This document shows positions 46,488 to 59,280 of a stretch of 64,000 nt of DNA, in pieces. The stretch's first letter is position 1. Each line of letters begins with the position of its first letter. This stretch comes from Cardinalis cardinalis (taxonomy: Eukaryota; Chordata; Aves; Passeriformes; Cardinalidae), in contig JACDOX010000088.1 of assembly GCA_014549065.1 (NCBI GenBank), forward strand, positions 559,694-623,693, given 5' to 3'. A model generated the notes under the pieces. It saw only the letters and a program-made list of their open reading frames with translations, searched no databases and was not told where the DNA came from. Position numbers and translations under genes: made by a program.

Positions 46488-49400
46488 CTGGGCATGTAAG
46501 CATAAGAACCTGCATGGTAATCAGCTTCAGGTACCATGAAAAACTGAATACAGTGAAGTTGGAATTATCAGTATCTGTAGGTCAGAGCATATCATGAAAA
46601 TGAAAGGAGGTATTTGACATTAAGTAGAGCTTTTCTGTTTTAATGCTATATTCACTATGTTAATGGGAAGGAAATTATATAATCATAATTGTTTACTTGA
46701 AAAATAAAAAAAGCTATGCTGGTTTAAAGGTAAATAAGAATTCCTGGATTCCTGATTCTTGGATGAATTACATAGTATTTGTCTATGCCATGACACGTAA
46801 TGTTGAAATATGAACTCAAGATTGGTCTAGCCTGGACTAATGTTTCAGCCACCAGGGAACATGATACTTTTGTAAAAATAGGCTTGCCATTCAGATAATG
46901 ATATTTCCACTGTATTATTTATTTGTTATGTCTGACAGTGAGCTTGGCCCTTTAGAAGAAAAGCTAAAAACTTTTTCTGCCCTGGGACTACACAGCCTTA
47001 GGCCCCAGTCTTAGAAAGATTTATGTTTGCATAGCCTGAGCAATCTCACTGGGATTTAAACATAATACTGAATTTACAAAATTGGTACACGTGGCCAGTG
47101 AGTGGGATTACAGTCCAGAACATGGAAAAAAGAATGTACCATGGCATTAGTAGTTTGACTCACATTTTAAGTTTTCTGTGGAGCAAAATGAAAATTTTGC
47201 AGCTCTGCTGCAAGGAACTTATTTTCAAGACAACATAACCTGGAAGACAAAAAACCAGGGATCACAGTGGAATGACCACTAAAAAAAACTTTTATTTTAA
47301 CTTTACCAGTCATCAGTAAAAATCTCTTCAAACACAGAATGCTTTTATTTACAATCATGTGCCCCTCAAGTGGCATGCATTACTGAACTGACTGATGAGC
47401 TCAACAGTCTGGATAATGTGAAACTAACTTCTTTGAAGGTTTCTAAGAATTTATTTCCTATTCTTGCCACAGATTGCTTAAACTGATTAGCTATCTAAAC
47501 TTACCTATAGAAAAAAATTCAAAACTTTCTTTGAATATTGTCAGCATTATAGTGAAATATTCTACTATACCATGTGCATCCAAAAGAGAGAGCACAAATA
47601 TTACACTTTATTTTTTAAATTTTATTACTTTTGTCTTAATGAACTTGAAAATGTCTTCCTTTTCATTGATACCTATGCAAAAACACTTAAAAATAACTGC
47701 ATATTGTTGTTCAAAATGTCAGAAACCAGAGTCACATTTTAAAAACTATCAATGAAAAATAATGGTATCAACCATATTCACATATATTTGAATTCTGAAG
47801 ATTTCCTTCATGGTACACAACACACACAACTTAAAAGTAATATGAAAGGACTGAAAAGACTTTTTCCACAAACTGTTTTGTCTTTCCTTTTGCTATGTTG
47901 GTACACAGCAGGTGACTCTAAAGACACAGTCTTGAAGTATTTAGCAGTTGAGATCTGAATTCCCTCTTTTGTAGAACCTGGGTCTCTCTGCTACCTATCA
48001 GATCCTCACAAAACATAAACAGAAAAATTTCGTGTTATATTTTGCAAATTCCTTCAGCAATAAATATTAATAAATATTAATATCTTTTCCCAGAAGAACT
48101 CAGCTTGAGAATTGATAGAACAAACCTATTTATGGTAAATCATACATGCTCACCTTCTACTACTCCATTCACAAAATCTCTCTCTTACCTAGCTTAGCTG
48201 TGAAACCGAAGGTTTATAAAGTCAATTTTTGATCATCTTTTTTAGACAATGGTAAGCATGGTGGTGTGAACTCAAAAGATGGCAAACAATCACAGCAGAC
48301 TTCATTAAGTGTCACTGGCTTCCTAAAGACAGGACACAGATTTCCCTGTCCTAGGTGCTGTCAGCAGGGGCAGAGTGGATTCGCTTCCTTCTCCAAGGGA
48401 GATCTGGAGACCATCAGGAGGATATTTTCACTGTTATGCAGCTTAAATAAGCTTTATTCCTTGTTAGGTTTTAAAGTAAGAAAGAAATTACATGATATGC
48501 ATAAAGCAGGAACTGAGATGGTGAATTATCAGGCAGCAGGTGTCTTGAAGTAGGAAACAGCTAAAAATATACATCAAAATATGTAAAGAGATGTCTTTTC
48601 ATATTTTCATTACATTCTTGTTCATTTGTCCCTACCAAGACAAAAGATTTCATTTTTGCCAGTGGCATGAAGAAAAAATTAAAAACAGAGTTTTAAAGAT
48701 AAAATTAAAGCCAGATATTTTTAATAGTACCCTTACTGTTGTTGTTTACGTAGTTTAAGATCTTTCAGCTATTTGCATTCTATTTTAACTGGAGAGAAAT
48801 CAGAGCAAATCATGTTTGAGCAGCTTTTTAGCCAGCATAGAAAATAACAAGTTAGAAATTTTTTCTAATATTTCATACTCAAAAAATATATTTCATCTCA
48901 TACAATATTACAGCTGAATGAAAAAAAAAAAAAAGAAAATTGTGGATTGTATGCATATAGGTTCTTCAGTTTTAAAAAACCCACAAAACTTTCCCTGGGG
49001 CTTTGGTTTTGTTTTTGTTTTGGAAGTTAAGTGTCTACAGCAGTATTTCTTTATGTAAATTATTTCTAACTATCACAAAGCTAGAGTTTCTGGACTTTGC
49101 GTTGGTATTGGATAGCAGTACCCAAATCGTGCCTATCCAGGGAAGCATTTCCACATACAGAAAAATGTTTGCTCTTTACAGGCTAGGTTAATGGACATTA
49201 GAGGAGAAGAAATGTATTTTAGGCAGAAGAAAAATAGTACAATAACATTGTGCTCTTGATCTTTGCTGAGCACAGCGCCAGGATAGATCACAACATGCAC
49301 ACAGGATTAACAGGTCTGAAAATAATCTTACCAACTTTCTCCCTACTCTCCATGCCGAATGTTGATTGGCTTGTAAAAATGTGGTTCATAGGCTAAAAGC

Positions 49401-52400
49401 AGGAAAACTCCTGCTTCCCTGCACTTGGCTGGTGAAACTGATCCAAGTGCAAGCACAAGTTTCCTATTTCAAGGAAGCTGNCAGTTAACTAGTTTCTTGA
49501 ATAAATCTGAATAGTTCACTACAGCTGGGTTCAGGTGAAGGAAAATAACAAAATGGCTCACACTGAGTTATCAGTAATGCAAAATATTTTTACCCCAAAA
49601 CAAAACCTCAGGAAAAGGTCTTTATCTTATCATAAAACACAAACAGTTTATTGTTCTGATACAGTGTTGTATCTGTAGCAAGATAAGTCTGTGGAAAACT
49701 AGAACCTTGCTTCTACAATGTGGATCCAGTGTAAAACTGGAAGAGACAAGAGATATAGCAACTTATTTGAGATTTTTTTCTTCTCTAAATGCTATTTTGA
49801 GACAACCATTTTTCAATTATTTTCTGCACATGGCATAAAATTATAAGTAAATATTTACACAGTACTTAATGACAAAGATGAGCTATGTAAGTACAATAAT
49901 TAAGATTGCAAAACTACCNATGCACTCGACAGAAATATTCTCAAGAGCCTGTAGTGGAGCACACTCACCTCACAACAAATTAACTAAGTTTTGCTGACAA
50001 GGAAAAGAAAGAAGAACTTGCATGATAATCCTTCTAAACCTATGACCATGAATCAGAGGCCGTATTTGAAATTAAAATAATGAAATAACCAAACCAACGT
50101 AAAGTCTTCAAACAATGTCTTTCACAAGCAGTCAAAAATATTAACTGAAAGGTTTTGGAAAATATTCAAGTGACGTAGCCTTCTGAAAAAGGAGATGAAG
50201 AAGTAATAAAAAGGAAAATAGTACAAAATCTGAGAAAATTAATTTTAAAGAATTTCTAGTAAAGACGGGGCAATACAAATGTTCATTGAATGGTCATTCT
50301 ACTTCTTCATGACTGCCTTTAAATAAACTTCATAACACAAATGTGTTAAAGGACAAAAGTAGAAGATATTTTAGAGGACACTGAGAAAATGCTTTCTGTG
50401 AGAGACGCAAATTGAAAATCAAAACTATTTTCTTTCATTCATAAACAGCCACATATTTAGATTTACAAGCTTTTAAAAATATCTAACCCTGAAATACTAA
50501 ATTTTTCCCCTTTACAATGATCACACCAGGGCACTTTTTTTTTGTGCATAGTATTGCTTTGTTGCTATTAAATACATTGTACTAATGAGGTTTTGCACAG
50601 ATTTAGAAGTGGTTTTTTAACTTCTCATTACTCTGGTACTCCTGAAACACTTAGGGTCCTTTTAAAATGTTATTTAGACTCCAGAGAAGCCCGGAACACA
50701 GCATCCTTGCTAAGTTGCCAGTAGATTATAGAGGAAAATTATACCTTTTCTGTGACAGAAATGTTTGCAAAAAAGTAGAAAAAATAAAATTGTGGTCACC
50801 CTCCCGTATTTCCTGTTTCACACAACACTAAAATTTAAATTATTTTTTTACTTATATTATGATTTGTCAAAGGAAATAGGGAACTTTTTTATTTAACTTC
50901 CAAAACATATTTTGATCCCACTAAAGTTAATAGGATCGTTCCCCCTGAACGCACTGCATCAGGGTTAAAATTATAGAAGCCATTTATGACTCACAATGGC
51001 AGAAAAAATAAGGTAGATGGCTATGACCCCACAGCTCTCAGACTGTCCTGGTATTGTCTGAAATCAGAGCAATCTGTCAGTAGAACCCTCACTAGACCAT
51101 AGAAGGTAGCTAATGCAAAAATATTTATTTTTTGTTTTGAGATTAATTTGCAATAAAATTAAGCCTTTTGAATTAATTCAATAATTATTGTGGAGCTTTA
51201 CTGTATTTTCACTCTTTGTTTACAGTAGCTAGTGTCATTACAGGATCTAAGGGAATCAGTAACACTATTGGGTTGGTTGTAAAAAGTTTGATTGAAAGAC
51301 AATGACAATTTTTTGTCACTTAGTATTTTAATGGAACACTAAATTCAGTCATGTAACACAAGAAATTACAAGTTGGATTTCAACTGTTGTGAGTAAAGCG
51401 TGTTTTATAAATGAATAAGCATGGTGAAAAATAGAGTTGTGTAATAATCATATTTCACTGGTGAAAAATCCCATATTTCCTAATAGGCTGATAACAGCTC
51501 CAAGTTAATCACCTATTCTTAAAGTCATTTCTGAAAAAAAAACAAAGGCTGTTCTGGCTTCTCAGTTGCTCATGGGTAAGATAATAGGTGAGGCCAAATA
51601 TTTTTAGAAACATGACTAAAGGATAACCCAAATCCTTGCCCTCAAAACAGTCTGATAGTCTCAAAAAAGTGTTGAGTACCTACGTACTAAAAATCAGGTT
51701 TCTCTGATAATTCTGGTTTGCCCTTATCATTTCTCTTTTGAAATTTTAGAATGCTAGAGGGAAAATAATTGTGGTATCTTTCAGATAAGACTACCAGTCT
51801 CCCCTTTAATTCAAGAGTCCAAATGCTGATATGCCAATTGCAATCTACAGAAGCCAGAAGTGCAAACAATTATATTATTTGTTAAATACTTGCCTTACGC
51901 TTTATTATGTTATTGTGCACATCTGCCTCTTGACTGCAGCAAGTAAAATTTTTCCATAATTCTTCTTGCAAATAAAATTGGCAGATCTTCCAGAATGTCA
52001 TGATTTCCCTAATAATACATTACCCTAGGATTTAGCTTGAAGTCACGTACAAAATCTTCAATTTCTGCTGTTGAGTGCAGACATAAATGTTTAAGACTCT
52101 CCAAGGATGATGAGAGACAGTGGAAGGAAACACAATCACTATGAAGATGATGAAAATATTGAAGACCAGCCAACATAGATAATAAATAACATAAAAGAAA
52201 GACCCTGTTCTCTAATGTTCCCTGAGAGTTAACTAAGTGCTACTTATGTCAGCCAGTTGGCCAGGTAGTGAAAACAGGATTCCCATTGTCTGGATGCATC
52301 AAGTAAATAAAGATTTCCATCCAGGACAACTCTCTTTTCATTGTCATGTTCTGTAGGGAAATGTAATTCCATAACATTCTGATCTCCTCACATTTTGCTT

Positions 52401-52815
52401 TGTTGCATTTATAAACTTAAATTAAGCCCCTTTTTACGTCACTTTCCCTAACAGCTGCTCTAGCATGAAGTACAGGTGGATCTGGCATCTTCAGCTTTAG
52501 CAGTCTGCTGGCCAGTACAGGGCAGGACACTAGAAAGCCCTCAGAGCCAGGCTGTGACCATGCTCAGTGACAGGCAGCTGAGCTTCCAGGCTTCCCTCAT
52601 CACATTAGACAAGGCAGGATTCAGGCAGAGCAGCAGCAAGGAAATTGAGTAACTTTCAAAAGTCACCAGGGATTACTGTGAATTCCTTCACCTCAAGTAT
52701 ACTGTAGCAAAATACTTCTCTTTCAATTAATGGGAAAATTCTTATTGAAAGAATATTTTAGCATTGGCTTTACTGATTTGCAAATCTCCAGAGTTCTGTT
52801 TCCTGTTTATTACAG
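46488..52815. other. AT-rich non-coding DNA
   Basis: Features of note are a duplicated AATAAATATT near 48060-48080, a 14-A run at 48921-48934, twin hairpins at 49397-49450 and a GC-richer stretch at 52445-52650 with no recognisable product. Ambiguous bases at 49481 and 49919. No gene or CR1 was recognised. Confidence 0.5.
49397..49450. repeat. Two adjacent hairpins with 8-bp arms
   Basis: AAGCAGGA (49397-49404) pairs with TCCTGCTT (49409-49416) around AAAC. Four bases later GCACTTGG (49421-49428) pairs with CCAAGTGC (49443-49450) around 14 bases. The two stems are back to back. No RNA family is recognised. Confidence 0.75.
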
Positions 52816-52881
52816 TATATGGGAAGACTTCTACTGTCAAAACAAAAGAACATGAAAATAAAAAAATTAAATCAAAAAAAG
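52816..52881 (+). other. Weak candidate exon (66 nt, lysine-rich)
   Basis: A pyrimidine-rich tract ending TTTATTACAG precedes and AAAAAG|GTAAAT follows. The frame open through both borders reads YGKTSTVKTKEHENKKIKSK after two leftover bases, so the exon would be symmetric in phase. Lysine richness follows from the A-rich composition. No neighbouring exon with matching phase was found. Probably chance. Confidence 0.15.
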
Positions 52882-54046
52882 GTAAATATCACCCAAGTTT
52901 AAATAAGTCTTCATTGCTTGTGGAAACTGCATTCCTAGTTCTTATATTAATAAAACAAGGACATGCAAAATTCAGGTTTTTTCTTACAAAATTAAATTCT
53001 CTACAGTGCAGAACTGTGAACAAAAAGCATTTTAATATTCTAAGTAACAGAATTTTTTTTTTTCAAGATCTCTTTAATGAGCAAGTTAAAATTTTGTTTT
53101 CCTTGGAAAGCCTACCTTACTTAAGGCATCTTAACAAACTGCATTTAGTTTCATATTATAAGATTTAGAGATTAAAATCTTAGCTTTTTTCTGGACTAAA
53201 TGACAAGATTGAGCCTACACATCTACAAAAACTTTCTTTTGAAGGGACAATTCTATGCTCTGAATCTCTGTGTGAAAGTAGAGCAGTGACCCTGAGGAAT
53301 GGTTTGTGCTGTTGGGGTCTCTATGTCCGCTGTTGTTCAGTGTCATACAAAAATCACACAAAGATAAAGCACATATAGTCTCTACAGAGATGGTTGGAGT
53401 CAGTGCTGCCTAGGCTGGAAACCTTCTCGTTTGAATTGGAAAAAGAATCTGTTAGCTTCCTAAAAGGGAATACTGTGTGTGGACTTGCCCATTGAATGAC
53501 TTCACTAAAATGCTAAACTAATATAATCAGAAACATTTAGCTATAATTTTTGCAGACACCATTGATAGTACAGGCTTCCCAACTCTAAATGTGTTTTGCA
53601 TTTGTTTAAGATTTGAAATAATTGGGCCTGGTCTTAATTGTGCCAGTGCAACAACAAGTTACAGAGTTGTTTTACTGCCTTAAAATACTTTTAACGAAAC
53701 TTAATTGTCTTACTGAGTTACTGAATATTCTTTAAACATACAAAGGGAAAGAGAATTAATCAAATTACTTTCTTAATGAATAAAGAGGAAAGTTTTCTCA
53801 TGGAAACTTTGTAATTGTTCTGGAGAAGATTTTTGAGTGAGGGGCCAAGGATTCACATTTGCTGTGCACCAACCTGCTCTCCTACTAATGAGTGCCAGGT
53901 GGGGAAAGAGCAGGTCTTCTGCAGTCACTGATACCTACAGCTCAAACCTCAACTTTTCACAAAGTCACAAGAAAGACATTTGTTAGTAGCAGTACTATGT
54001 TTGTTTATTATATTTACCACTTGAGAAAAAGTATATTGTAATTAAA
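52882..54046. other. Non-coding DNA before the CR1 pair
   Basis: AT-rich sequence. The plus-strand frame that extends to 53168 is AT-driven and unrecognised. Nothing else is seen. Confidence 0.5.
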
Positions 54047-54612
54047 GGTGTTGAGAAGAAGGGCAACAAAAGAAAGGCTAAGAAGATGGGACCCTTGGAG
54101 GCAAGACTATCAAGAGATAGCAATCTACAATTTAGAGAAAAAAGCCTGAATGAGAATATAATTTGGGTTCACAAAGTCATTTATGTACTGTGAGCTAAGC
54201 AGGGAACTGTTATTCAGCTGGTCATTCTGGATAAGAATCAGCAATGTCCATGAAGCTAGTATAAAGTTGGTTTAAAGCAGGCAAAAAAGTTATTATTTTC
54301 TCAGCATGTCAGGAAATTTTCGATCTTATTGTCCAAGGATGTTGTGAAAGAAAGCAGTAGAAGATGTTCAACAAATTTATTAAAAAAAACAGGTCCATAA
54401 ATGGATTCCAAAATGACTGGGAAGGATGTTCCCTCTAATATCCCAAATGCATCAGTCATGAATGCTGGAGAAGCGCAAGTTAAAAGAATTGCATGAAGTA
54501 TTCAGCCTTGCAATCTCTTGTTAAATACACCATAATGCTACTTTTTGAGGCAGAATACAATGCTGGGTGGACCACTAGCCTAACCCAGTGGAGCACTTCC
54601 TACATTAAATGG
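54047..54612 (+). mobile_element. CR1 LINE 3' fragment (older type), plus orientation
   Basis: The order of words matches the 3' region of CR1 elements known from reptiles and birds. GAAGAAGGGCAACAAAAGA is at the start, then AAAAAAGCCTGA, GAATATAAT and TCACAAAGTCAT, then AGCAGGGAACTGTTATTCA. These are followed by GGTTTAAAGCAGGCAAAA, GATGTTGTGAAAG, AGGTCCATAAATGG and finally CTGGGTGGACCACTAGCCTA with ACCCAGTGGAGCACTTCCTA. The last pair is the diagnostic end. Many small deletions show it is old. No coding remains and the 5' part is lost. Confidence 0.75.
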
Positions 54613-54657
54613 TCTTTGGGCGTGACTGAAAGGGAATAAGTGGTGTGACAAGGGTTT

Positions 54658-54691
54658 TGAAACTGAACTGAAAGTGAATAGTTCAGTTTCA
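54658..54691. repeat. Hairpin with 12-bp arms between two CR1 fragments
   Basis: TGAAACTGAACT (54658-54669) pairs perfectly with AGTTCAGTTTCA (54680-54691) around a 10-base spacer GAAAGTGAAT. It lies in the roughly 110 bases between the two CR1 fragments. GAAAGTGAA, AGTTTCA and GAAACTGAA resemble interferon-response (IRF) half-sites, which is inference only. Confidence 0.8.
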
Positions 54692-54724
54692 TAAATAATG
54701 CAAAAAATCTTTACTTCCAACCAT

Positions 54725-54848
54725 GAGAGTTAACTGTTTCTGGAACTGCTTGCCCCATAGTCATGGTGTGATTCTTGGAGTATCTGCACAGGGCCAGGAG
54801 TCAGACTTCATGATCCTTCATAGATTGTCCACTGAATCTGTTACTTCT
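54725..54848 (+). mobile_element. CR1 LINE 3' fragment (avian type), plus orientation
   Basis: The segment reads GGAACTGCTTGCCCCATAGT, then GGTGTGATTCTTGG, ACAGGGCCAGGAGTCAGACT and TCATGATCCTTCATAG, with a decayed 3' end. CAGGGCCAGGAGT...GACT...GATGATCC is the same part of CR1 seen in reverse at 30627-30660. It is more decayed at its terminus than that copy, and no clear ATTCTATGAT repeat is left. Confidence 0.6.
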
Positions 54849-54927
54849 AAAGTTTTTCAAAATTTTTAGACATGCATATCTTCAAAAAATTGATAAAATA
54901 TTCAAGAACTTTGCATCCTGAGGATTT

Positions 54928-54990
54928 AAAAACACTAAAAACAAAACAACAAAAACAAAACAAAAAAAACAAACAAAGAAACCCCCCCCA
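54928..54990. repeat. A-rich, AC-type low-complexity tract
   Basis: Runs of A interrupted by single C (ACAAAACAACAAAAACAAAA) pass into AAACCCCCCCC. It may be a decayed poly(A)-derived simple repeat, or ordinary bird simple sequence. No retrocopy body was identified upstream, since the CR1 fragments before it do not end in poly(A). Confidence 0.8.
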
Positions 54991-57900
54991 AAGCCCACTT
55001 TGGGATCACTTTGTAGTGGAGAAGGAAGCCTAAAGTTTGTCAGAAGATTTGCATTTACTGGAGATATTTTAGTTTGAAAGTTTGGGTTTTCACAGAAAAC
55101 TTCCTAAGACTATCTGAAAAAAAATGGAAAGACTGTTTGTCCATTTGAAGTAATCTTTTTCAGAGAGCTATCTAAGCAAAAAATATGATAAAGCTTGTCT
55201 GTAGGTGGGATTAGACTGAAGGACTTTCCCAGTCCCAAACCCACCCCCATTACACAAATCTATGTGTACACTTTTTTGTACTACAGCGAGCAAAAAACTG
55301 CTTGCCCCTACAGTGTATTGGTGTGGTGAAAATAGCAGAGAAAGATTTCAAATCCCTTTTAAGTTTCAAACATGGTTGTTTCCAAGATAAGGAACATAAG
55401 GTTCACAAGTTGTGCAAGACTTTCCAGGCAGGGGCCCTCAGTGCTGGAGCAGAGCAGGATCCTGCCAGGGTGCATGGCTGTGCCCCAGAGCTCCCCTGGT
55501 GCTGGATGGAAGCTTTGCTCGCCCTGAGTATGAAACATGGGAACTAACAACACCTCTGAGCTTGCAGTTGGACCTGGGCTTGGATGCCAGCACGCATCTG
55601 CAGGCACTGAGGTCTGCAAAACTGTGGCAGACACAGCAACAATGCAAATTATTGCACATAAAAAATTTGCCTAAAAGGAGTAATAAGTCTATGGAATTTT
55701 CATGAGCAAAGAGTTTTTAATCTCTATAATAATACCACCATTTCTGGAAACAGATACAGATCTTGCCCAAAATGTACCAGACTAAATGAAGTTCTTTCTT
55801 TGAGCCTTTCCCTCAAAACTCTTATTTAAATTTTAGTGGTTCTATTGGATTCCTTGTGTTTTGTTTATTTGGGTTTTTTTTACATTCATCATTACATCAG
55901 TCAATTAAGGAAACTTAGATAACTTTATCACCAATTCAAAATTCTCTTTGCATTCTCCTTTGTGGAACCACTTAGCCTGTGTCTCTGGTATTGTTTCTCT
56001 CTGTTCAGCCAGCTTATCCAATCTTGGCTGTTTCCTCTGGTATAATCTTCCATGTTTGTGACTCTTGGGGGATTCGCCTTTCATTTTTATTCCCCACCCA
56101 CTGGAAAATTCTTTGCTCATTATTTTATTTTGAAGCTTTCAAATTTTCAGTAGTCTGACTTATTTCCTCTCCATCTATCAAGTGTTGTGAAAAAAAAAAA
56201 AGAGAGAACTCTATGAAAGAAGTGGTAGTGTATTTATTCTGATACTCTTGAATTTAGGTCTGCACAGCAAAGAGATTTGAGCTCCTTAATGTACGGAATA
56301 AAGATCTATGGAAAAAGCAATACACTCCTTTCTTCATCATGGAAATACCAAGTCACTGTACATTCACAAATGGGTTTTACTTCAAAGTTGCATGTCATGC
56401 AAAATACTGAGTTGTTAGCTGTGACATTTAAGAAAAGGATTACTGTGAACATATTTTAAAAGGTAATCTTATTTCTCTTACTCATGGTGACTCATTGGTT
56501 ATGACATTTCATTTAGAAACATACCATGTAGAGATAACTGCTCAGGGTGTTATTCGTAATCAGTGTCTGACAAACACTGAGTAGCAGGAAACCAAGACAA
56601 CAGAGGTTGTCTGCTCTGCTTGCTTTGAGGGCACAGGACAAGAGTGCTTAGTTTTAATCTTTGACCTTTCAGTAAAGGATTATGGAACAGGCAACCTGAT
56701 AAATATTATTTTGGAACAAACAAAGTGAACAAAAAAAAAAATAAGGTTTGGCCTTCCATCAGTAAAGAAATGTGCATTCTTAAACCTGTGTAAATGATAG
56801 ATTCATTTTGCTTCACAGCAGAAAAAAAAAAAAAGAGACTTAAAATTTCATGGAAGTCTGTCGGGGACTTAGTACCTAGAAGAGGGATGACCTTGTTTTA
56901 AATACTGCCAATGATAGTGGAACCCTGGAAAAAGTTAAAGATAGAATCTAAAATGTTAAGCTTTGTGTTTTCCCAGATCAACTGCACCTGCATAAGCAGT
57001 ATGATAAATTATATAATTGTTAGATGTGATGATTGTTTAGTAATTAAATATAATTATTCTATAACCATAAGAAGAATCATGAGAAACTATGTTGGAAATT
57101 CAAAGGGGGCTATGNTTAGCTGAAATCTATGTATACAACAGAACAATATAAGTTTAATAATTAACATGAAAGTTATATAACAATAGAGTATAAAATACGC
57201 TCATCTCAAATGTATGGTCAGAATCAGCTCTGGGTGAAAACACCCCAATTCCCAGAGCTCTTAATAAAAAGCGCCGCATATAATTGCTTTTGTGATTATG
57301 TGTTTTGAACGCTAAGACCAACTTCTAAAATAAATATGGAGGAGGAAAAAATAGTACATGAAAATGACTGTTGTGGGATATGATTTGGGGGAGAAAGAAC
57401 AGTGCATGACTTCATAAAAATGCAATAACTAATAAATGCAAATTGCCTTGTGAGATGTCAATGGACATCATCCTGATCAACTTCACGGAATGAAGCCTGC
57501 ATGTGACTGCTGCAGCAATGGTGTGAAATAACCATGGAACAGAGTTATAACAGCAATGACTTGTCAGATGTTTGGGGGTTTTTTAATTAACAAGTGCATT
57601 GTGTTTTCCCATGGAGATATTACCAAAATTTTTGAGCCCAATGAAGCCTGTAGCCAGATCTCTCTGGACCTTCTCATAAACTCAAATGGAAGTACTGAGA
57701 GAAACAGGTCAATCAATCTATCTGTATATTTTAAATATATATATGGCAGACTGTATGTTGTGGATATTTAGACTCAGGAAAAAGGGAAGAAAGGCTTCAG
57801 ACTCTACTGAAACAGAGCAAATTTCTGAGTAAAAAGTTGAAGTTCAAATTTGTCACAACAGTGAGAACACAGCAGCCTTTTGCTTGGACACCAGATAGTA

Positions 57901-58846
57901 CAACAAATGTGTCTGAAACACGTACTGTATGGCCAGAAAAACATTTCTTCCCTTCCTGTGTCATTGTAAATGGAATAAACATTTCTTTCAATAGTTTTCC
58001 AACATTGAATTCGAATATGTCTAAACTGAAACGANGTATTTTTGTATACATGTAGGAAAAAAAGTTATGAATATCAAAAGGCTCAACAAGGTACAGTTCT
58101 GGCTTCCAAATGTCTTCCCTTTTTGGTATCACACTGACTTATTTGACTTACAAAGTCTTGAATGCATTATATTATGTCGAAATTTGACAAGTCAGAATGA
58201 TGAAATTTTAAAAGGCACTGTTTATATGCTTTCCAGTTGGAACATATATTTCATTTCTGCTGTGAATTTGCCTTCTTAAGTACTTTCCTATAAAGCTTAA
58301 CTAAAGCATAGAGGAACAGTATGTTCCATCCATATGTGCCTGTAACATTCACTTGAGGTAAAGCACTGTTTATTTTAGGATCCATTTGCCACTGAACTGT
58401 GGAGGGAATGTGATACACTTCTAGATTCTGTTGTAGACTGAGAAGGGCAGGTGATAATGAACTGTTTATCATCTTTCTTTAGTATTTTAGCAAAAGAAAA
58501 AATACAGTTTGAAGGTTTCTTACATGAAATGCTCCTACCAAATATTAGATTAGATGCTATCTGTCTGTTATGATAATATTGCTTTCTGGAGCCTCTTTTC
58601 AAATAGACTGCAGCAGTGCTTTGGCTAAATAATTAACAAAACACTAGACTAAAGATATCAACTTATTTACCAGACATTTGTTATGCTATTTAATATCATA
58701 AAAGAGAGACAGAATTTATAGTTTGTTAAGAAAACATCTTATTTTTAAAACAATTTTATCAAACAGACAGAGAACACCTACTGGTGGCCCCATCTGTTTA
58801 CCCAGAAGGGAAAGTAACCTAGTCCATCCAGTACCCTGAAATAGGG
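54991..58846. other. AT-rich non-coding DNA with a GC-richer patch at 55.41-55.65 kb
   Basis: At about 55190-55240 there is a weak CR1-3'-end-like phrase (GGATTAGACTGAAGGACTTT, then CCCAGTCCC). At 55410-55650 the sequence is much GC-richer, and frames on both strands stay open together (55359-55705); none is recognisable, so a decayed repeat or a non-coding exon is possible. A runs lie at 56190-56201, 56731-56741 and 56822-56834. Ambiguous bases at 57115 and 58035. No gene is supported. Confidence 0.5.
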
Positions 58847-59280
58847 TTACACAATGCAAAGTTTTTGACCAAGTTGCTTGATCATGAAAGGAGAAAGAAA
58901 CAAGTTTGGGGTAGCCAAGAGAATGTGTCCTGACTGACGACTTGGCCAGCCAGCAAGTGCTTTCTCCTCATGACCTGCCAGTTTGGGCCAGCAGGTTTTT
59001 TGTAGGTATTCAGACACATATGTGTAAGTATATATAGACCTTATTAGCCTGTAGAGGAGCCAGTCCACAGTTGTCATCACAAGCATACTCTGCTCCATTA
59101 GAGATAATGAGCCCTCCTGTATTTGGAGAGATAAAGAACAAACCACAGATAGACATGGATGTCTCTGCCAGAGAAAGCTGTGGCCCAGCACAAATAGTAC
59201 CAAGGAGGACCTGATAACCCCAAAGGACCTGATCCCCATGGTCAGTTACAGCAGTCCCCAAAATATCAAATACTGCCTCT
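58847..59280. other. Distinct GC-richer block with an open minus-strand frame
   Basis: The composition differs from both flanks, and on the minus strand a frame of 130 codons is open (58847-59239), overlapped by another of 83 codons. Neither is recognisable. The minus strand also holds a TATA-like word (GTCTATATATAC near 59030-59041). On the plus strand AGGACCTGAT occurs twice near 59206 and 59225. A decayed LTR on the minus strand is a possibility, but no ends were found. Confidence 0.3.

Noticed and set aside
28321..52881. A single plus-strand gene joining candidates at 28321, 32362 and 52816
   Set aside because: End and start phases do not match (phase 0 ends meet exons needing one preceding base), so they do not form one reading frame.
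52764..53168. 134-codon plus-strand ORF
   Set aside because: Composition (Lys, Phe, Leu, Asn) follows AT richness; only the 66-base splice-bordered part was kept as a weak candidate.
55190..55240. Third CR1 3' end
   Set aside because: Only about 40 bases loosely resemble the CR1 terminus, too little to call.
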